Positions 9,180-21,400 of a DNA stretch of 64,000 nucleotides are shown here, in pieces. The stretch lies in assembly GCF_029784155.1 (NCBI RefSeq), contig NC_073692.1, positions 424,241,105 to 424,305,104 of the forward strand, written 5' to 3'. The notes beneath the pieces are model-generated. The model did no database searches and had not been told where the DNA came from. It was given only the letters and a program-made list of their open reading frames with translations. The first letter of the stretch is position 1; the number at the start of each line of letters is the position of its first letter. Origin of the DNA: Uranotaenia lowii (Eukaryota > Arthropoda > Insecta > Diptera > Culicidae). The position numbers and the translations under genes were made by a program.

Positions 9180-11900
9180 TTGTGATTGTATGATGGGCTC
9201 TGAGAAGCCATTAGTGTTCCTTGTTTACTTGATAGATTCTTGTGAGGGTGTTGGGCTCCGAGTGTTTGTAGTCATGATGGAAGGCTCCGTGAGGCCATTG
9301 GGTTATCTTGTGAGGATTGGCAGCCCCACCCCTTTTGGTCCCTGTGAGGATCACAAGCCTGAGAAGCAAACATGTAGTTAAAATGAAAGGCTCTGTGAAG
9401 CCATTTGTTTTCCTTGTGAGGATTGGCTGCTCCGAGATCCCTTTGAGGATCAAAAGCTCGAAACTTGTTCCCTGTGAGGACCAAAACCTCTGAGAGGCAA
9501 TCTTGTTCCCTGTGAGGACCTTGTTGTAGTCAAATTGAAAGGCTCTGTGAAGCCAATAGTTATCCTTGTGAGGATTGGCAGCTCCGAGAAGCTCATATGG
9601 ATCCCTGTGAGGATCAAAAGCTCGAAACTTGTTCCCTGTGAGGACCAAAAGCTCCGAGAAGCAATCTTGTTCCCTGTGAGGACCTTGTAGTCAATTTGAA
9701 AGGCTCTGTGAGGCCATTAGTTATCCTTGTGAGATTGGCAGCTCCGAGAAGCAACTATGGATCCCTGTGAGGATCAGCTCGAAACTTGTTCCCTGTGAGG
9801 ACCAAAAGCTCTGAGAAGCAATCTTTCCCTGTGAGGACCTTGTTGTATTAAAAATGGAAGGCTCTGTGAAGCCATTAGTTTTCCTTTTGAGGATGAGAAG
9901 CTCCAAGATTCTCCTATGGATCCCTGTGAGGACTAAAACCTTTGAGAAGCAACCTTTTTCCCTGTGAGGATGATAGGCACCAATGAGACGTTAATTATCT
10001 CTGTAAGGATGATGAAGCGCTTATAATTATGGTAAGCCCCTTGAGGTGAAGAGACCCCAAAAAAAAATTTGCAGTTATCCCCAAGAGAATAAGAAGCTAG
10101 AAGTTTTTGAGATTTGCGACAGAAGCTTTTGAGATTTGCGACAGAAGCTTTTGAGATTTGCGATAGAAGCTTTTGAGATTTGCGACAGAAGCGATCCACA
10201 GTCCCTGGGAGAATGGTGAAGATTCCTGCAGGATAAACACATCCTAGCTGATTTGAAATAGTCGTAGAATAGTCAGATGATGTCACATTAGGTCAGTTTT
10301 TTTATTCTGAAATGAAACTGAATAACAAGTTTGGAGATGCGAATCGTAAGTCTTGTATTGCGAAAATTTTATTTTAGATGGTACACATGATTAAGATTCT
10401 AGGCAAAGTTTTTTTAACCATAAAGATCAAAATGTTTTATCTGAATTTGAATCTTCATTTTCAATTAAAAATGACCGTGAAGTTAAATCTGTAACGCAAT
10501 TCCTATTTTGAGAATTAAATTTCAATGTTATATCAAGTAACGAATGATTATACTGTTACTATCTGAAGTGATTGTTATGATTCCTATGATATGTATAAAC
10601 CAGGTTGGCTGATAATCATAATCCCTTCAAAAGCTGAGAAGCAATCTTGTGGCCTGAGAGAATGTTAGGCTTAAATGGAATGTATATTATACATTATACA
10701 TGAATCTGAAACTTTTTAATAACCCCATTGACATAAAGAAGCTCCGAGAAGCTATCAGCAAACCCCAAAAGGATAAAATGTTCTGAGAAGCTTTTGAGAT
10801 TTACGACAGAAGTGATCCAAAGTCTCTGTGAGGAAGGTTTCTGCGGGATGAACAAACCTAACCGATTTAAAACAGTTCGTAGGAAAGCTATAACTATTTG
10901 CTTGATAGATGAAGGCAACTCTATAACAAGTTTGGAGATGCGAGAATGCGAAAGTTTGGAGATGCGGAAATCTTGATTACTAAATTTTAAGTTTTTATAT
11001 GGTTGACATGATTAAGATCCTATTCTGAGTTCTAGAACACAAAGAATAAAATCTCTCAGCTGACTTTGAATCTTTAATTCGGACTTCAAAAATCGTGTAA
11101 ATAAATATTTTACGCAAGCCCTTGCTAAAAATGAAATTTCATCTGACTATAAGGTCTGAAACAGCAATCTAAGCTGAACCTTGGAACCTATGTTTGAAAT
11201 AAAAATAAAAAGAAAATACAAGTATTGCCCATCCGTTAAAGTCTATGAGTCATGTGTTATATCAAACAATGTTATGATCATTGATAATAACGACTAAAGG
11301 CGATTTCGATCCCTGTGGGGTTGGATCTGATTCCTATGAGATGTATAAATTCGGATGGTTGATAATAACTCATAGTAAGGATAAAATATACAGGGCCGAT
11401 GATCCCTGTGAACAAAGATTTGGAAGACTCATTACATTTCTGTGAAAATATAAAAAATATGTGGCAAGGTGAAGTTATGAAGTGGAGACGTATATGAAAA
11501 AAATATTTTTTTCAGTGAAGATTTTAGGCTACGAGAAACCATTTGTAATTCTTGTGAGGATAAAATGCTTTTCGAAGCTTATTGATCCCTGTGACGATAC
11601 AAACATAGCTCTGAAAAGCACCATTAGTTTCTGTGTGAATTACACTGATACGTAAATAATCCTTGGGAGGATGAATATTCCAAGTAATTTTAAAATTCCC
11701 CGTGAAGATAACAAGCTCCGTGAAGCATATTGCATTCAACTGTAATTAATCCCTGTGAGGATCGAAGAAAAGTAATCGTTCCCGAGATAATAAGCGCTCC
11801 GAGAAGCTGTTGATTTCAGCATGATTCCTATGAGGATGATTAAATCAATGTGAGGATAATTCTTACCCCTGTGAGGATGGTCGCAATCATGAGGAAGCTG
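9180..11900 (+). repeat. E1 leader: array of mini-hairpin repeats
   Basis: Dozens of short motifs alternate. Examples are GATCC-CTGTGA-GGATC, AGCT-CCGAGA-AGCT, GGCT-CTGTGA-AGCC, GGCT-CTGAGA-AGCC and GGCT-CCGTGA-GGCC (G-U pair). Four near-identical ~21-bp units (AGAAGCTTTTGAGATTTGCG) sit at about 10090-10195. Spacing is irregular and the array fades after about 11880. The open frames on the minus strand here are by-products of the repeat. Confidence 0.8.
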
Positions 11901-14310
11901 GAATAAAATTATATTGAAATTGAGATCACTGCTACAAAGATATTAGCGAACATCTTATAAGACTTCACAGGACTTATTATTTTCTTTGAAGGATTACAAT
12001 CCCCCATTTGGTAAATCGGAAATATGATTAATAGCACTTCTGAGATAATGAAGCTCTGCAATGCATTCAGAATTTGCGACTAAAAGCGATACAAGGTGAT
12101 GGTGATGTGTTCTTACGGGATGATCAAACCCCTTCATAGATAAAATAATGCGTTTGATTAGACATATTTAATATTATTGATAACTTATGTGAATTGTATA
12201 AACACGACTATATGAGTATTGTATAAGATTACTCGAAAAGCATTTGTGCTTATCTTTATCAAGAAAATCTAGTATTTCAGACCAAGCAGAGGATGAAAAT
12301 TTTGCCTGTAAATCAATTCTTTGATTCGGAAAAAGGACTTTATGAGAAACATAAGTTTTGAATTTCATAACTTCAAGTTTTGACTGGTGTAACATAATTA
12401 AGATTCTAGACTGAGTTTTTAGAACATCAAGACTTACCTGAGTTTTAATCTTCAATTTGCATTTAGAGAAGATTGTGAGATTCAATCTTTAACTAGGAGG
12501 TTTGAGACTGCAATCTTAGATTCAATCATAAAATCTATGCCTAAAATCCAAAAATGGACATGATGTCATGTAATGTATGAGTACGTTTATTTTAAAGACT
12601 AAAAGAACTCATTTTAGGAAAATTATACTTCCAACGGCAGTATAAACCTGGCAAGTGGATAATTCCTCATAATAAGTATAAAACCTCCACAATATTGTTG
12701 ATGATCCCCGTAAGCTTTGGGAACGAATTCTAATGAATAAAAACATTAGAAAGACTGAAAGAATAGAAAATTATGTGGTAGACAAAAACGGGCAGAAAAT
12801 GTTTGACCAACTTGCCTTAGTCGAGAAAAATGAGTTTAATTAACAAAATTTGACACTTCACATGTTAAACTTTCAATATCTATATATAAAAATAAATGTT
12901 ACTTCTATGATCGATGACGAAATTTGAATATTTGGTAGTCTGGCTGGAGAAGTTTGAATTTGAAACTACATATGAACATATGTTAGATTAAACAGTACAA
13001 TTTTCTACATCTAATGAAAAACACCTGAATTAGAAAAAGTTTACACAATTGTCCACCTTAATATTTGGATTTAGCATTCAATGATGTGGAAACTTGATTT
13101 TATTAAGGTGTGATTATGCTGAACAAGAGACATCGATGAAACAGTTTTACGTGGTATACGAAACACAAGTGTAAATGTTAAGAATACAATGCGAGTGTAA
13201 CTATTCGGTTGTTATGAACAAAATGTAGGACTTATTCAAATGAGTTGATAAGTTTGAGAATTGAATTAGAAGACGTTCGACAGATGTTACAGGTTTGAGG
13301 ACATAAAAGAATGTGATTTTTACGTTAACGTTCAGACTTAATGCTTTTTTGATGGTTACGAAATCCGACAGATGTGCTACAACTAAGTCTGCTAAATAAT
13401 CGCCTTGAAAAACGAAAGGTAATCATTTGCTCAAAGATGAACACATCCAGGATGGCAGAAGTGATCCTATCGGTGTTGCCTCATTGGTCATTGATTAGTT
13501 CAGTTTCGAAATTGCAGATGACTACTGAGGATACATTTTTAGAGCTTGCTGGGAAACTAGGTAGTAGACAATAAAGCGTCTTGATAATGATTCCTGAAAT
13601 TAAAAAAAATGTTTTGTACCTATAGTACTTAAAATATTATCTAATTCGGATATCAAATAAGAGTAGTAGTTAGTGAAAGATATAAATTAGATGAGTCAGC
13701 ACGTTTTCTAAGTCTAATTGTAATGTCAACACTGTAATATGGTTTTTATTCTCTTTGTAAATTACGTTGTGGAAACTCGTTGTACATGCAAAGAATGTTA
13801 GCTGACCTGATTTCGAGAGTAGCGAGTTGGAACAAACAGATTGAGTCACACATCAATCAAAAAGATTCCCCGTTGATTTGAACGATCCATTTTTTGAGGC
13901 AGCATACAGCAATTTTGTCAGCAGCAGCAGTAATGTATGAAGACATGTTCAGTTTATTCCACGCCTTCGAAAAAATTCTATGTTTCGTCCAGAGAAGATT
14001 GGCAATCTTAAAAACGTTGCGAGAAGGTTCGAATGTCCTCTTATCAAACATCGATTGGAACTGAAGATGACACCTCACCATCTGGATAGCTGGTTTCGGA
14101 AGCCGCTGCATTTTGAAGTTTTGGCTGATGTCTTTAGCTCAAGGGACCAAGAATCTAGTAGTGATTTACCGGATGTCCAGCCGCTCGACTAATTGAATCG
14201 GGTTAAGTTAGATGAGTAACGAATTCCGATAAAATTGGGATGAAGGAGTTTAACTTGGTATACGGTGAATTCTAACGAGTTGATAAACAGACAAAATTAG
14301 TTTTCAGATG
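11901..14310. other. AT-rich interior of E1 (palindrome arm), non-coding
   Basis: Short open frames of up to about 100 codons, none with a retroviral or other known domain. It is repeated in inverse order at 18566-20975. I see no gene here. Confidence 0.5.
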
Positions 14311-14384
14311 TAAATACGTTACAATCGTTATTTGCGTTACACATGGAAATACACGATCCGTTAGACTGTGCAACTAAATAAATA
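14311..14384 (+). repeat. Conserved GTTAC-rich interior block, copy 1
   Basis: AAATACGTTAC...CGTTA...GTTAC followed by AAAT.CACGAT and TAAATAAA. The same layout occurs at 15957-16015, at 39797-39855 in E5, and inverted near 18492-18565. The block is shared by copies whose other interior sequence differs, so it is either an old internal duplication or a kept functional segment. Confidence 0.6.
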
Positions 14385-14460
14385 AAATTTAACCAGTCAT
14401 TGGATTATTCAGTTTTTAGCTCTGTTCAATCCATAGTAGTGCGAATCATGAACGAAATTC

Positions 14461-17378
14461 ACGATACCAAAGGTTCATCTCCGACCTTATTCGTTCTATC
14501 AAAAGCTTTTGGGTGAATGTCTCGTTTATGATGTGCTGTACCAAACTTGATACGCAGACTGCAGACAAATAATACTTCTATCGATGATTTCATAAGATCG
14601 TTGTTGACAAATGTGCAGTTTGACAAAATCCAGTTTTGCCAAATCGAAGTGAGTCTTTTTTTGTTATTAGAGATGTGTATATAAATTTGAAGGCAAAAGC
14701 AAACCATTCAAATCAGCAACATTTTGAAGCCATGTATCAAATAGTTCTACAAGAATCAATGGAAATAGATTGTACTGCTCGGTCATGGTACTTAATAGCA
14801 ATGACATTGACCGAAATCTTTTCTGATGCTTAATGTAGCACGGTTTATTCCGCTAGAATTGAGTTAGAGTTGAAACAAACCGTCGCTCCAGCGAGGGTTT
14901 ACTTATAAACTTTGAGTGGAACGATTGTAGCAGCTTCCAAAAATAATGTTGAGGATGTAAGGAAGCCCGTTGCTAGTAACGGCCACACCGTGGTTTGACC
15001 AATCTACACGACTTGAAACTATTCGTCCAACAATTGATTCGTTCAGTTGCATGATGCAAATGACCTAGAGAACAGAGGTCTTGGCAACTCTGAGCCAAGT
15101 TTGATAGCGAAGAAAATGTAGGTCCTTTAGATGAAACAGTTTTAAATATGTAGGTAGCATGCAGGAATACTCAGAAAGGGTGACCGGCTGTTGGTTTTCA
15201 TTTTTTGCTGTTATATGCATAGATGGCTCATTGGGAGACAAGTATAATAATTGCCTTAATTTACGATGAACTGAAAGAGAAGCGGGTCATAATTAAATAT
15301 TTGTTTCTATTATTTGAAATAGTTTTGTTTTAAAAAACTGACCTTGTTTCCGGAATTTGTAGAATGGTAGATCAAACCAATGAACGGATTATGAATGAAA
15401 GGTATTATTTAGTTGACTATAAAATCCATCAAGTTATAGCAATTCGGTTCCCTATAACCAGCACCAGTAGCAGAACTTTACCGATAGATTCAATGGCATG
15501 GCAAAGTACATTTTCCTTTTCACATTTCTTACAATTGCAGAATCTGGACACTCGAAGCTTGTACATAAATGGAGTCACATGGTGTTGTAGATTCCACATT
15601 ATCATATGAATTCCATATGACTCGGGTCGCGAGTTCAGCAGACTTTGGGAAACGACGATTCGTTGCAATATGTTGTAGTTTGTTATTCGTGTGCGGCATC
15701 ATGCGAGTTGTTGAAGGCTTATGAAGTGGTGCTTTTAAAAGAATTATTGCAACTGAGTTCCTTTAATGAGATTTGTTTTTGAAAATATGGTACGCGAAAA
15801 TGGTAACATGCGATTCCACTAGCAACTAGACAAACCAAAGACTAACCTGTTTGTTGCATCTGAAGCTGAGGGTTCTATTACGGAATAAATTATTTGTAGG
15901 GGGAAATTCTATTTTTTTAGAAACTTGCGCGGAACTTGACAGATCCAATATTTATGTAAATACGTTACACACGTTACGCATGTTATACTTGAGAATGCAC
16001 GATAGTTTAAATACACTCAAGCACCGTTAATATTTACGCGGTGGTGATGGTTAGTTTTCTACTTTTCAAAATGGGTAATGACAATCATGAAAGTGAGTTA
16101 TGGAATATTATGACTGAAAATAGTATTCTTCGACTTTCGTTAATTACACATGTATAACATTCAGAGAGATGACTTGAAAAAACTAAAATTATTCAAAAAT
16201 AACAATGAATACAATTTATTTCTCTAGTAGATTCAAAAGAAGTTAAGCAAGATCGATCTCTTTTTTCGTATTCTTGGTGGATGGCTTACGGAAATATGTG
16301 GGAAATCGAATATTTTTCGATATGAGTTGAGGAAATAAGAACCGTGAAATAATAAGATTTAGGTGGGGTTCTAGAATTTTTTTTTTCGTTGTGCAATAAT
16401 CACGAAAAATTCGATTTACATAAAAAAAGTAAAAATGTCTAGTAACAAATAACTTAGAACACACTTTATTTTAGTTGTTGCACTAGGATTTGCAGTTCAA
16501 ATGAGAGAAGAAAATAAGAAACGTGTAATAGTAAGATTCAGAAGTAACGATAGAATAAAATTATGCAATATTTAGTAACTTTCTAAACTGCGATTTTTGC
16601 ATGATTCAGGACGAATTGAGTCGTTCTCATTACCATAAACTCAGCGATAGAAGAAAACTAACATAAGCACAAATTCTTTTACAGATGTCCAAGAAAAAAA
16701 TTACTTGTAAAACGACTTATGATCCGTTGCAAATGAAACGTATGGACCTAATTAAAAAATAAAAGTTGTAACCTACAACTTAGTTGTTAATGCTTTAGAG
16801 TCACAGCTATGCGCACAAAATTAAATCAAACAGAAGTTGGCGCTGTATATATTGTAAAATTGTATGACAATATCTAAAATATTGTATCTATACTATACAT
16901 TGTGAGATATAACCTATATCGATGTAGAAAGCAACTTTGCCAAAAAAAAAAAAAAAAAAAATGATACAAAAATTTTAATAAAATGAAGAGAGAAAATTAG
17001 TCAATGATCACCCAAATTGTGAAGCCAATGATTGAATGTGTGGTAATTTTTGGCAATTCGTTAGAAAAATTAGAAGGTTTGAGTTCAAATGAGAGAAACC
17101 AGTACTCAGAAACAGTAAAAATATGCTAATTGTTGCAAATTGTTGAAATGTTAGAAGCAGTTGTGGAATTTTAATCATTACCATTCCAAATGCAAAGAAT
17201 TCTCTCATGATTTCAATTCCATGGTTGATAGGGAGATTGTAAAAAAAAAAAAAATCCATGGAAGCGGCTTCGAGGAAACTTGATGGACGTTCTGTGGATG
17301 AATATCCGGTCAACACGTAGGCCTGTACATAATTGACACTGATTTTGCAGATCAAACTTTGTGGTAGAGTGCAATATA
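14461..17378. other. Unique interior of E1, non-coding
   Basis: Lies between the palindrome arm and the purine tract and is missing from E2. It contains a 20-base A run near 16944 and a 13-base A run at 17240. Apart from the block at 15957-16015, nothing recognisable is present. Confidence 0.45.
15957..16015 (+). repeat. Conserved GTTAC-rich interior block, copy 2
   Basis: AAATACGTTACACACGTTAC, then ATGTTAT, then GAGAATGCACGAT and TTAAATA. Diverged relative of the blocks at 14311 and 39797, located 1.6 kb downstream of the first within E1. Confidence 0.55.
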
Positions 17379-17399
17379 AGGAGTAGAGGAGAAGGTGAA
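17379..17399 (+). promoter_or_regulatory. Polypurine-like tract before E1 3' LTR
   Basis: AGGAGTAGAGGAGAAGGTGAA directly precedes the LTR start TGTAGTGAATAG (17400). The same tract precedes the LTRs at 30490 and 40474 and, inverted, the LTR at 17776-18128. It is absent before the 5' LTR fragment at 34555. This pattern marks it as the 3' polypurine tract and fixes the LTR start at TG. Confidence 0.65.
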
Positions 17400-17767
17400 T
17401 GTAGTGAATAGAAGTAATAAATAATAAATGAAAAGAATATATAGGATAGACAAATAAATCTGATGTGTATGGTAAAAAGGAAATGATAGTTTATATCAGT
17501 GCAAAAAAAAATACCAGTGATAAAAAGATGAGTACTCATGTGGAGAGAAAGAGAGAAAGAAAATGAATGATTATAAATTATGAGTATTTGAATGAAGGAG
17601 AAAAAGAGAGAAAGAGTGTCAAATAGGTACAAGTCTGTAAAAACGAGATCAGAAAATCAGTTTGAAAAAGATTGAATTAGAGCACGGTTGTTGAATGTGT
17701 TCCTTGGTAGTTGGAGGAAAGCGTAATGGAATGGTTTGAAAGATAGGCAGTGAGACCGTCGGTTACG
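17400..17767 (+). repeat. 3' LTR of E1
   Basis: Starts TGTAGTGAATAGAAG and ends at CGTCGGTTACG, without the last three bases (ACA). It abuts the reverse complement of an LTR end plus primer site (17768-17790), producing a short palindrome GACCGTCGGTTACG/..CGTAACCGACGGTC. It differs in the middle from the 5' LTR of E1, so this pair is either old or recombinant. Confidence 0.7.
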
Positions 17768-17775
17768 GCCATTTT

Positions 17776-18128
17776 TGTCGTAACCGACGGTCTCAGAATA
17801 CAGACCTTCCGCATCTTCACCACTTCACTCACCGTAAACTGCAGCGAAACACGCCTGACAACCATAGCCTAATTCAATCTTGTTCAAACTGAAGAAGGAA
17901 ACATCTTTTCATAACATTATACTCCGTTCAACATTCTTTCTCTTTCTCCCATTTTATATACTCGTATGTATACTATTTCTCTCTCGAATAACGTGCAACT
18001 TGCTATTTCTCTTTTGCAACTAGCATTTCTCCATTCTGTACACTGATACAAATTACCAAGTAGATTCTATGTTGAACATCATTTCTATTTTTTTCAATAT
18101 AATTCATTTATTACTATTATTCACTACA
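17776..18128 (-). repeat. LTR of E2 (inverted)
   Basis: Read on the minus strand it starts TGTAGTGAATAATAG at 18128 and ends GGTTACGACA at 17776. The purine tract lies at 18129-18150. AAAAATGGC, the start of a primer site, follows it at 17775-17768. It is nearly identical to the E1 5' LTR. An LTR with a purine tract on one side and a primer site on the other is chimeric, or is shared by two tandem elements. Confidence 0.7.
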
Positions 18129-18415
18129 TTCACCTCCTCCTCTACTCCTTATGTAAGCTAAAATACACATATGTAATGGGCTAGCCAATACCGTTTTCAA
18201 TAAAGCCAAATCAAAGCCGGTAAACGTATCACATTAAGACATAGGGAAGTTATAATCAACAGATTTTTATATTTCATAACAATTTTTTTTTTTTAACATA
18301 GTTATTCTCTAAACTAAGCTAAACGTATCATACTTTATTCGCCACTTTAGTTTCTATATCATTCGACATTTTTTTTTTACAGCTCGTTAAGAAAATCTAT
18401 TAAAAATAATTTTCA

Positions 18416-21400
18416 GAATTTCGTTCATGATTCGCACTACTATGGATTGAACAGAGCTAAAAACTGAATAATCCAATGACTGGTTAAATTTTATTTATTT
18501 AGTTGCACAGTCTAACGGATCGTGTATTTCCATGTGTAACGCAAATAACGATTGTAACGTATTTACATCTGAAAACTAATTTTGTCTGTTTATCAACTCG
18601 TTAGAATTCACCGTATACCAAGTTAAACTCCTTCATCCCAATTTTATCGGAATTCGTTACTCATCTAACTTAACCCGATTCAATTAGTCGAGCGGCTGGA
18701 CATCCGGTAAATCACTACTAGATTCTTGGTCCCTTGAGCTAAAGACATCAGCCAAAACTTCAAAATGCAGCGGCTTCCGAAACCAGCTATCCAGATGGTG
18801 AGGTGTCATCTTCAGTTCCAATCGATGTTTGATAAGAGGACATTCGAACCTTCTCGCAACGTTTTTAAGATTGCCAATCTTCTCTGGACGAAACATAGAA
18901 TTTTTTCGAAGGCGTGGAATAAACTGAACATGTCTTCATACATTACTGCTGCTGCTGACAAAATTGCTGTATGCTGCCTCAAAAAATGGATCGTTCAAAT
19001 CAACGGGGAATCTTTTTGATTGATGTGTGACTCAATCTGTTTGTTCCAACTCGCTACTCTCGAAATCAGGTCAGCTAACATTCTTTGCATGTACAACGAG
19101 TTTCCACAACGTAATTTACAAAGAGAATAAAAACCATATTACAGTGTTGACATTACAATTAGACTTAGAAAACGTGCTGACTCATCTAATTTATATCTTT
19201 CACTAACTACTACTCTTATTTGATATCCGAATTAGATAATATTTTAAGTACTATAGGTACAAAACATTTTTTTTAATTTCAGGAATCATTATCAAGACGC
19301 TTTATTGTCTACTACCTAGTTTCCCAGCAAGCTCTAAAAATGTATCCTCAGTAGTCATCTGCAATTTCGAAACTGAACTAATCAATGACCAATGAGGCAA
19401 CACCGATAGGATCACTTCTGCCATCCTGGATGTGTTCATCTTTGAGCAAATGATTACCTTTCGTTTTTCAAGGCGATTATTTAGCAGACTTAGTTGTAGC
19501 ACATCTGTCGGATTTCGTAACCATCAAAAAAGCATTAAGTCTGAACGTTAACGTAAAAATCACATTCTTTTATGTCCTCAAACCTGTAACATCTGTCGAA
19601 CGTCTTCTAATTCAATTCTCAAACTTATCAACTCATTTGAATAAGTCCTACATTTTGTTCATAACAACCGAATAGTTACACTCGCATTGTATTCTTAACA
19701 TTTACACTTGTGTTTCGTATACCACGTAAAACTGTTTCATCGATGTCTCTTGTTCAGCATAATCACACCTTAATAAAATCAAGTTTCCACATCATTGAAT
19801 GCTAAATCCAAATATTAAGGTGGACAATTGTGTAAACTTTTTCTAATTCAGGTGTTTTTCATTAGATGTAGAAAATTGTACTGTTTAATCTAACATATGT
19901 TCATATGTAGTTTCAAATTCAAACTTCTCCAGCCAGACTACCAAATATTCAAATTTCGTCATCGATCATAGAAGTAACATTTATTTTTATATATAGATAT
20001 TGAAAGTTTAACATGTGAAGTGTCAAATTTTGTTAATTAAACTCATTTTTCTCGACTAAGGCAAGTTGGTCAAACATTTTCTGCCCGTTTTTGTCTACCA
20101 CATAATTTTCTATTCTTTCAGTCTTTCTAATGTTTTTATTCATTAGAATTCGTTCCCAAAGCTTACGGGGATCATCAACAATATTGTGGAGGTTTTATAC
20201 TTATTATGAGGAATTATCCACTTGCCAGGTTTATACTGCCGTTGGAAGTATAATTTTCCTAAAATGAGTTCTTTTAGTCTTTAAAATAAACGTACTCATA
20301 CATTACATGACATCATGTCCATTTTTGGATTTTAGGCATAGATTTTATGATTGAATCTAAGATTGCAGTCTCAAACCTCCTAGTTAAAGATTGAATCTCA
20401 CAATCTTCTCTAAATGCAAATTGAAGATTAAAACTCAGGTAAGTCTTGATGTTCTAAAAACTCAGTCTAGAATCTTAATTATGTTACACCAGTCAAAACT
20501 TGAAGTTATGAAATTCAAAACTTATGTTTCTCATAAAGTCCTTTTTCCGAATCAAAGAATTGATTTACAGGCAAAATTTTCATCCTCTGCTTGGTCTGAA
20601 ATACTAGATTTTCTTGATAAAGATAAGCACAAATGCTTTTCGAGTAATCTTATACAATACTCATATAGTCGTGTTTATACAATTCACATAAGTTATCAAT
20701 AATATTAAATATGTCTAATCAAACGCATTATTTTATCTATGAAGGGGTTTGATCATCCCGTAAGAACACATCACCATCACCTTGTATCGCTTTTAGTCGC
20801 AAATTCTGAATGCATTGCAGAGCTTCATTATCTCAGAAGTGCTATTAATCATATTTCCGATTTACCAAATGGGGGATTGTAATCCTTCAAAGAAAATAAT
20901 AAGTCCTGTGAAGTCTTATAAGATGTTCGCTAATATCTTTGTAGCAGTGATCTCAATTTCAATATAATTTTATTCCAGCTTCCTCATGATTGCGACCATC
21001 CTCACAGGGGTAAGAATTATCCTCACATTGATTTAATCATCCTCATAGGAATCATGCTGAAATCAACAGCTTCTCGGAGCGCTTATTATCTCGGGAACGA
21101 TTACTTTTCTTCGATCCTCACAGGGATTAATTACAGTTGAATGCAATATGCTTCACGGAGCTTGTTATCTTCACGGGGAATTTTAAAATTACTTGGAATA
21201 TTCATCCTCCCAAGGATTATTTACGTATCAGTGTAATTCACACAGAAACTAATGGTGCTTTTCAGAGCTATGTTTGTATCGTCACAGGGATCAATAAGCT
21301 TCGAAAAGCATTTTATCCTCACAAGAATTACAAATGGTTTCTCGTAGCCTAAAATCTTCACTGAAAAAAATATTTTTTTCATATACGTCTCCACTTCATA

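Larger units (their letters stand above)
8887..14460. repeat. Left arm of 5,574-bp inverted repeat
   Basis: Every paired position sums to 32876 with the right arm (18416-23989), so there is no net insertion or deletion. All open frames in the two arms translate identically. The arm begins inside an LTR (8887, at TGAATTAGG) and ends at GAACGAAATTC. It covers the LTR tail, primer site, leader array and part of the interior. Confidence 0.92.
8642..17767 (+). mobile_element. E1: LTR retroelement without coding genes (large non-autonomous derivative)
   Basis: Order on the plus strand: 5'-truncated LTR (8642-8987), primer-binding-like site TGGCGCGGTTTGAGCTC (from 8992), leader rich in CCCTGTGAGGA-type repeats (about 9180-11900), AT-rich interior, purine-rich tract (17379-17399) and 3' LTR (17400-17767). 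No gag, protease, reverse transcriptase or integrase open frame is present, so it could only move with proteins supplied by a relative. The gag of E4 is the only coding sequence of the family in this window. Positions 8887-14460 are the left arm of a palindrome with E2. Confidence 0.7.

Noticed and set aside
9211..9648. 145-residue minus-strand frame with repeated PHRD/SQGTS words
   Set aside because: It is translation of the CCCTGTGAGGA repeats, duplicated in the palindrome arm, with no domain.
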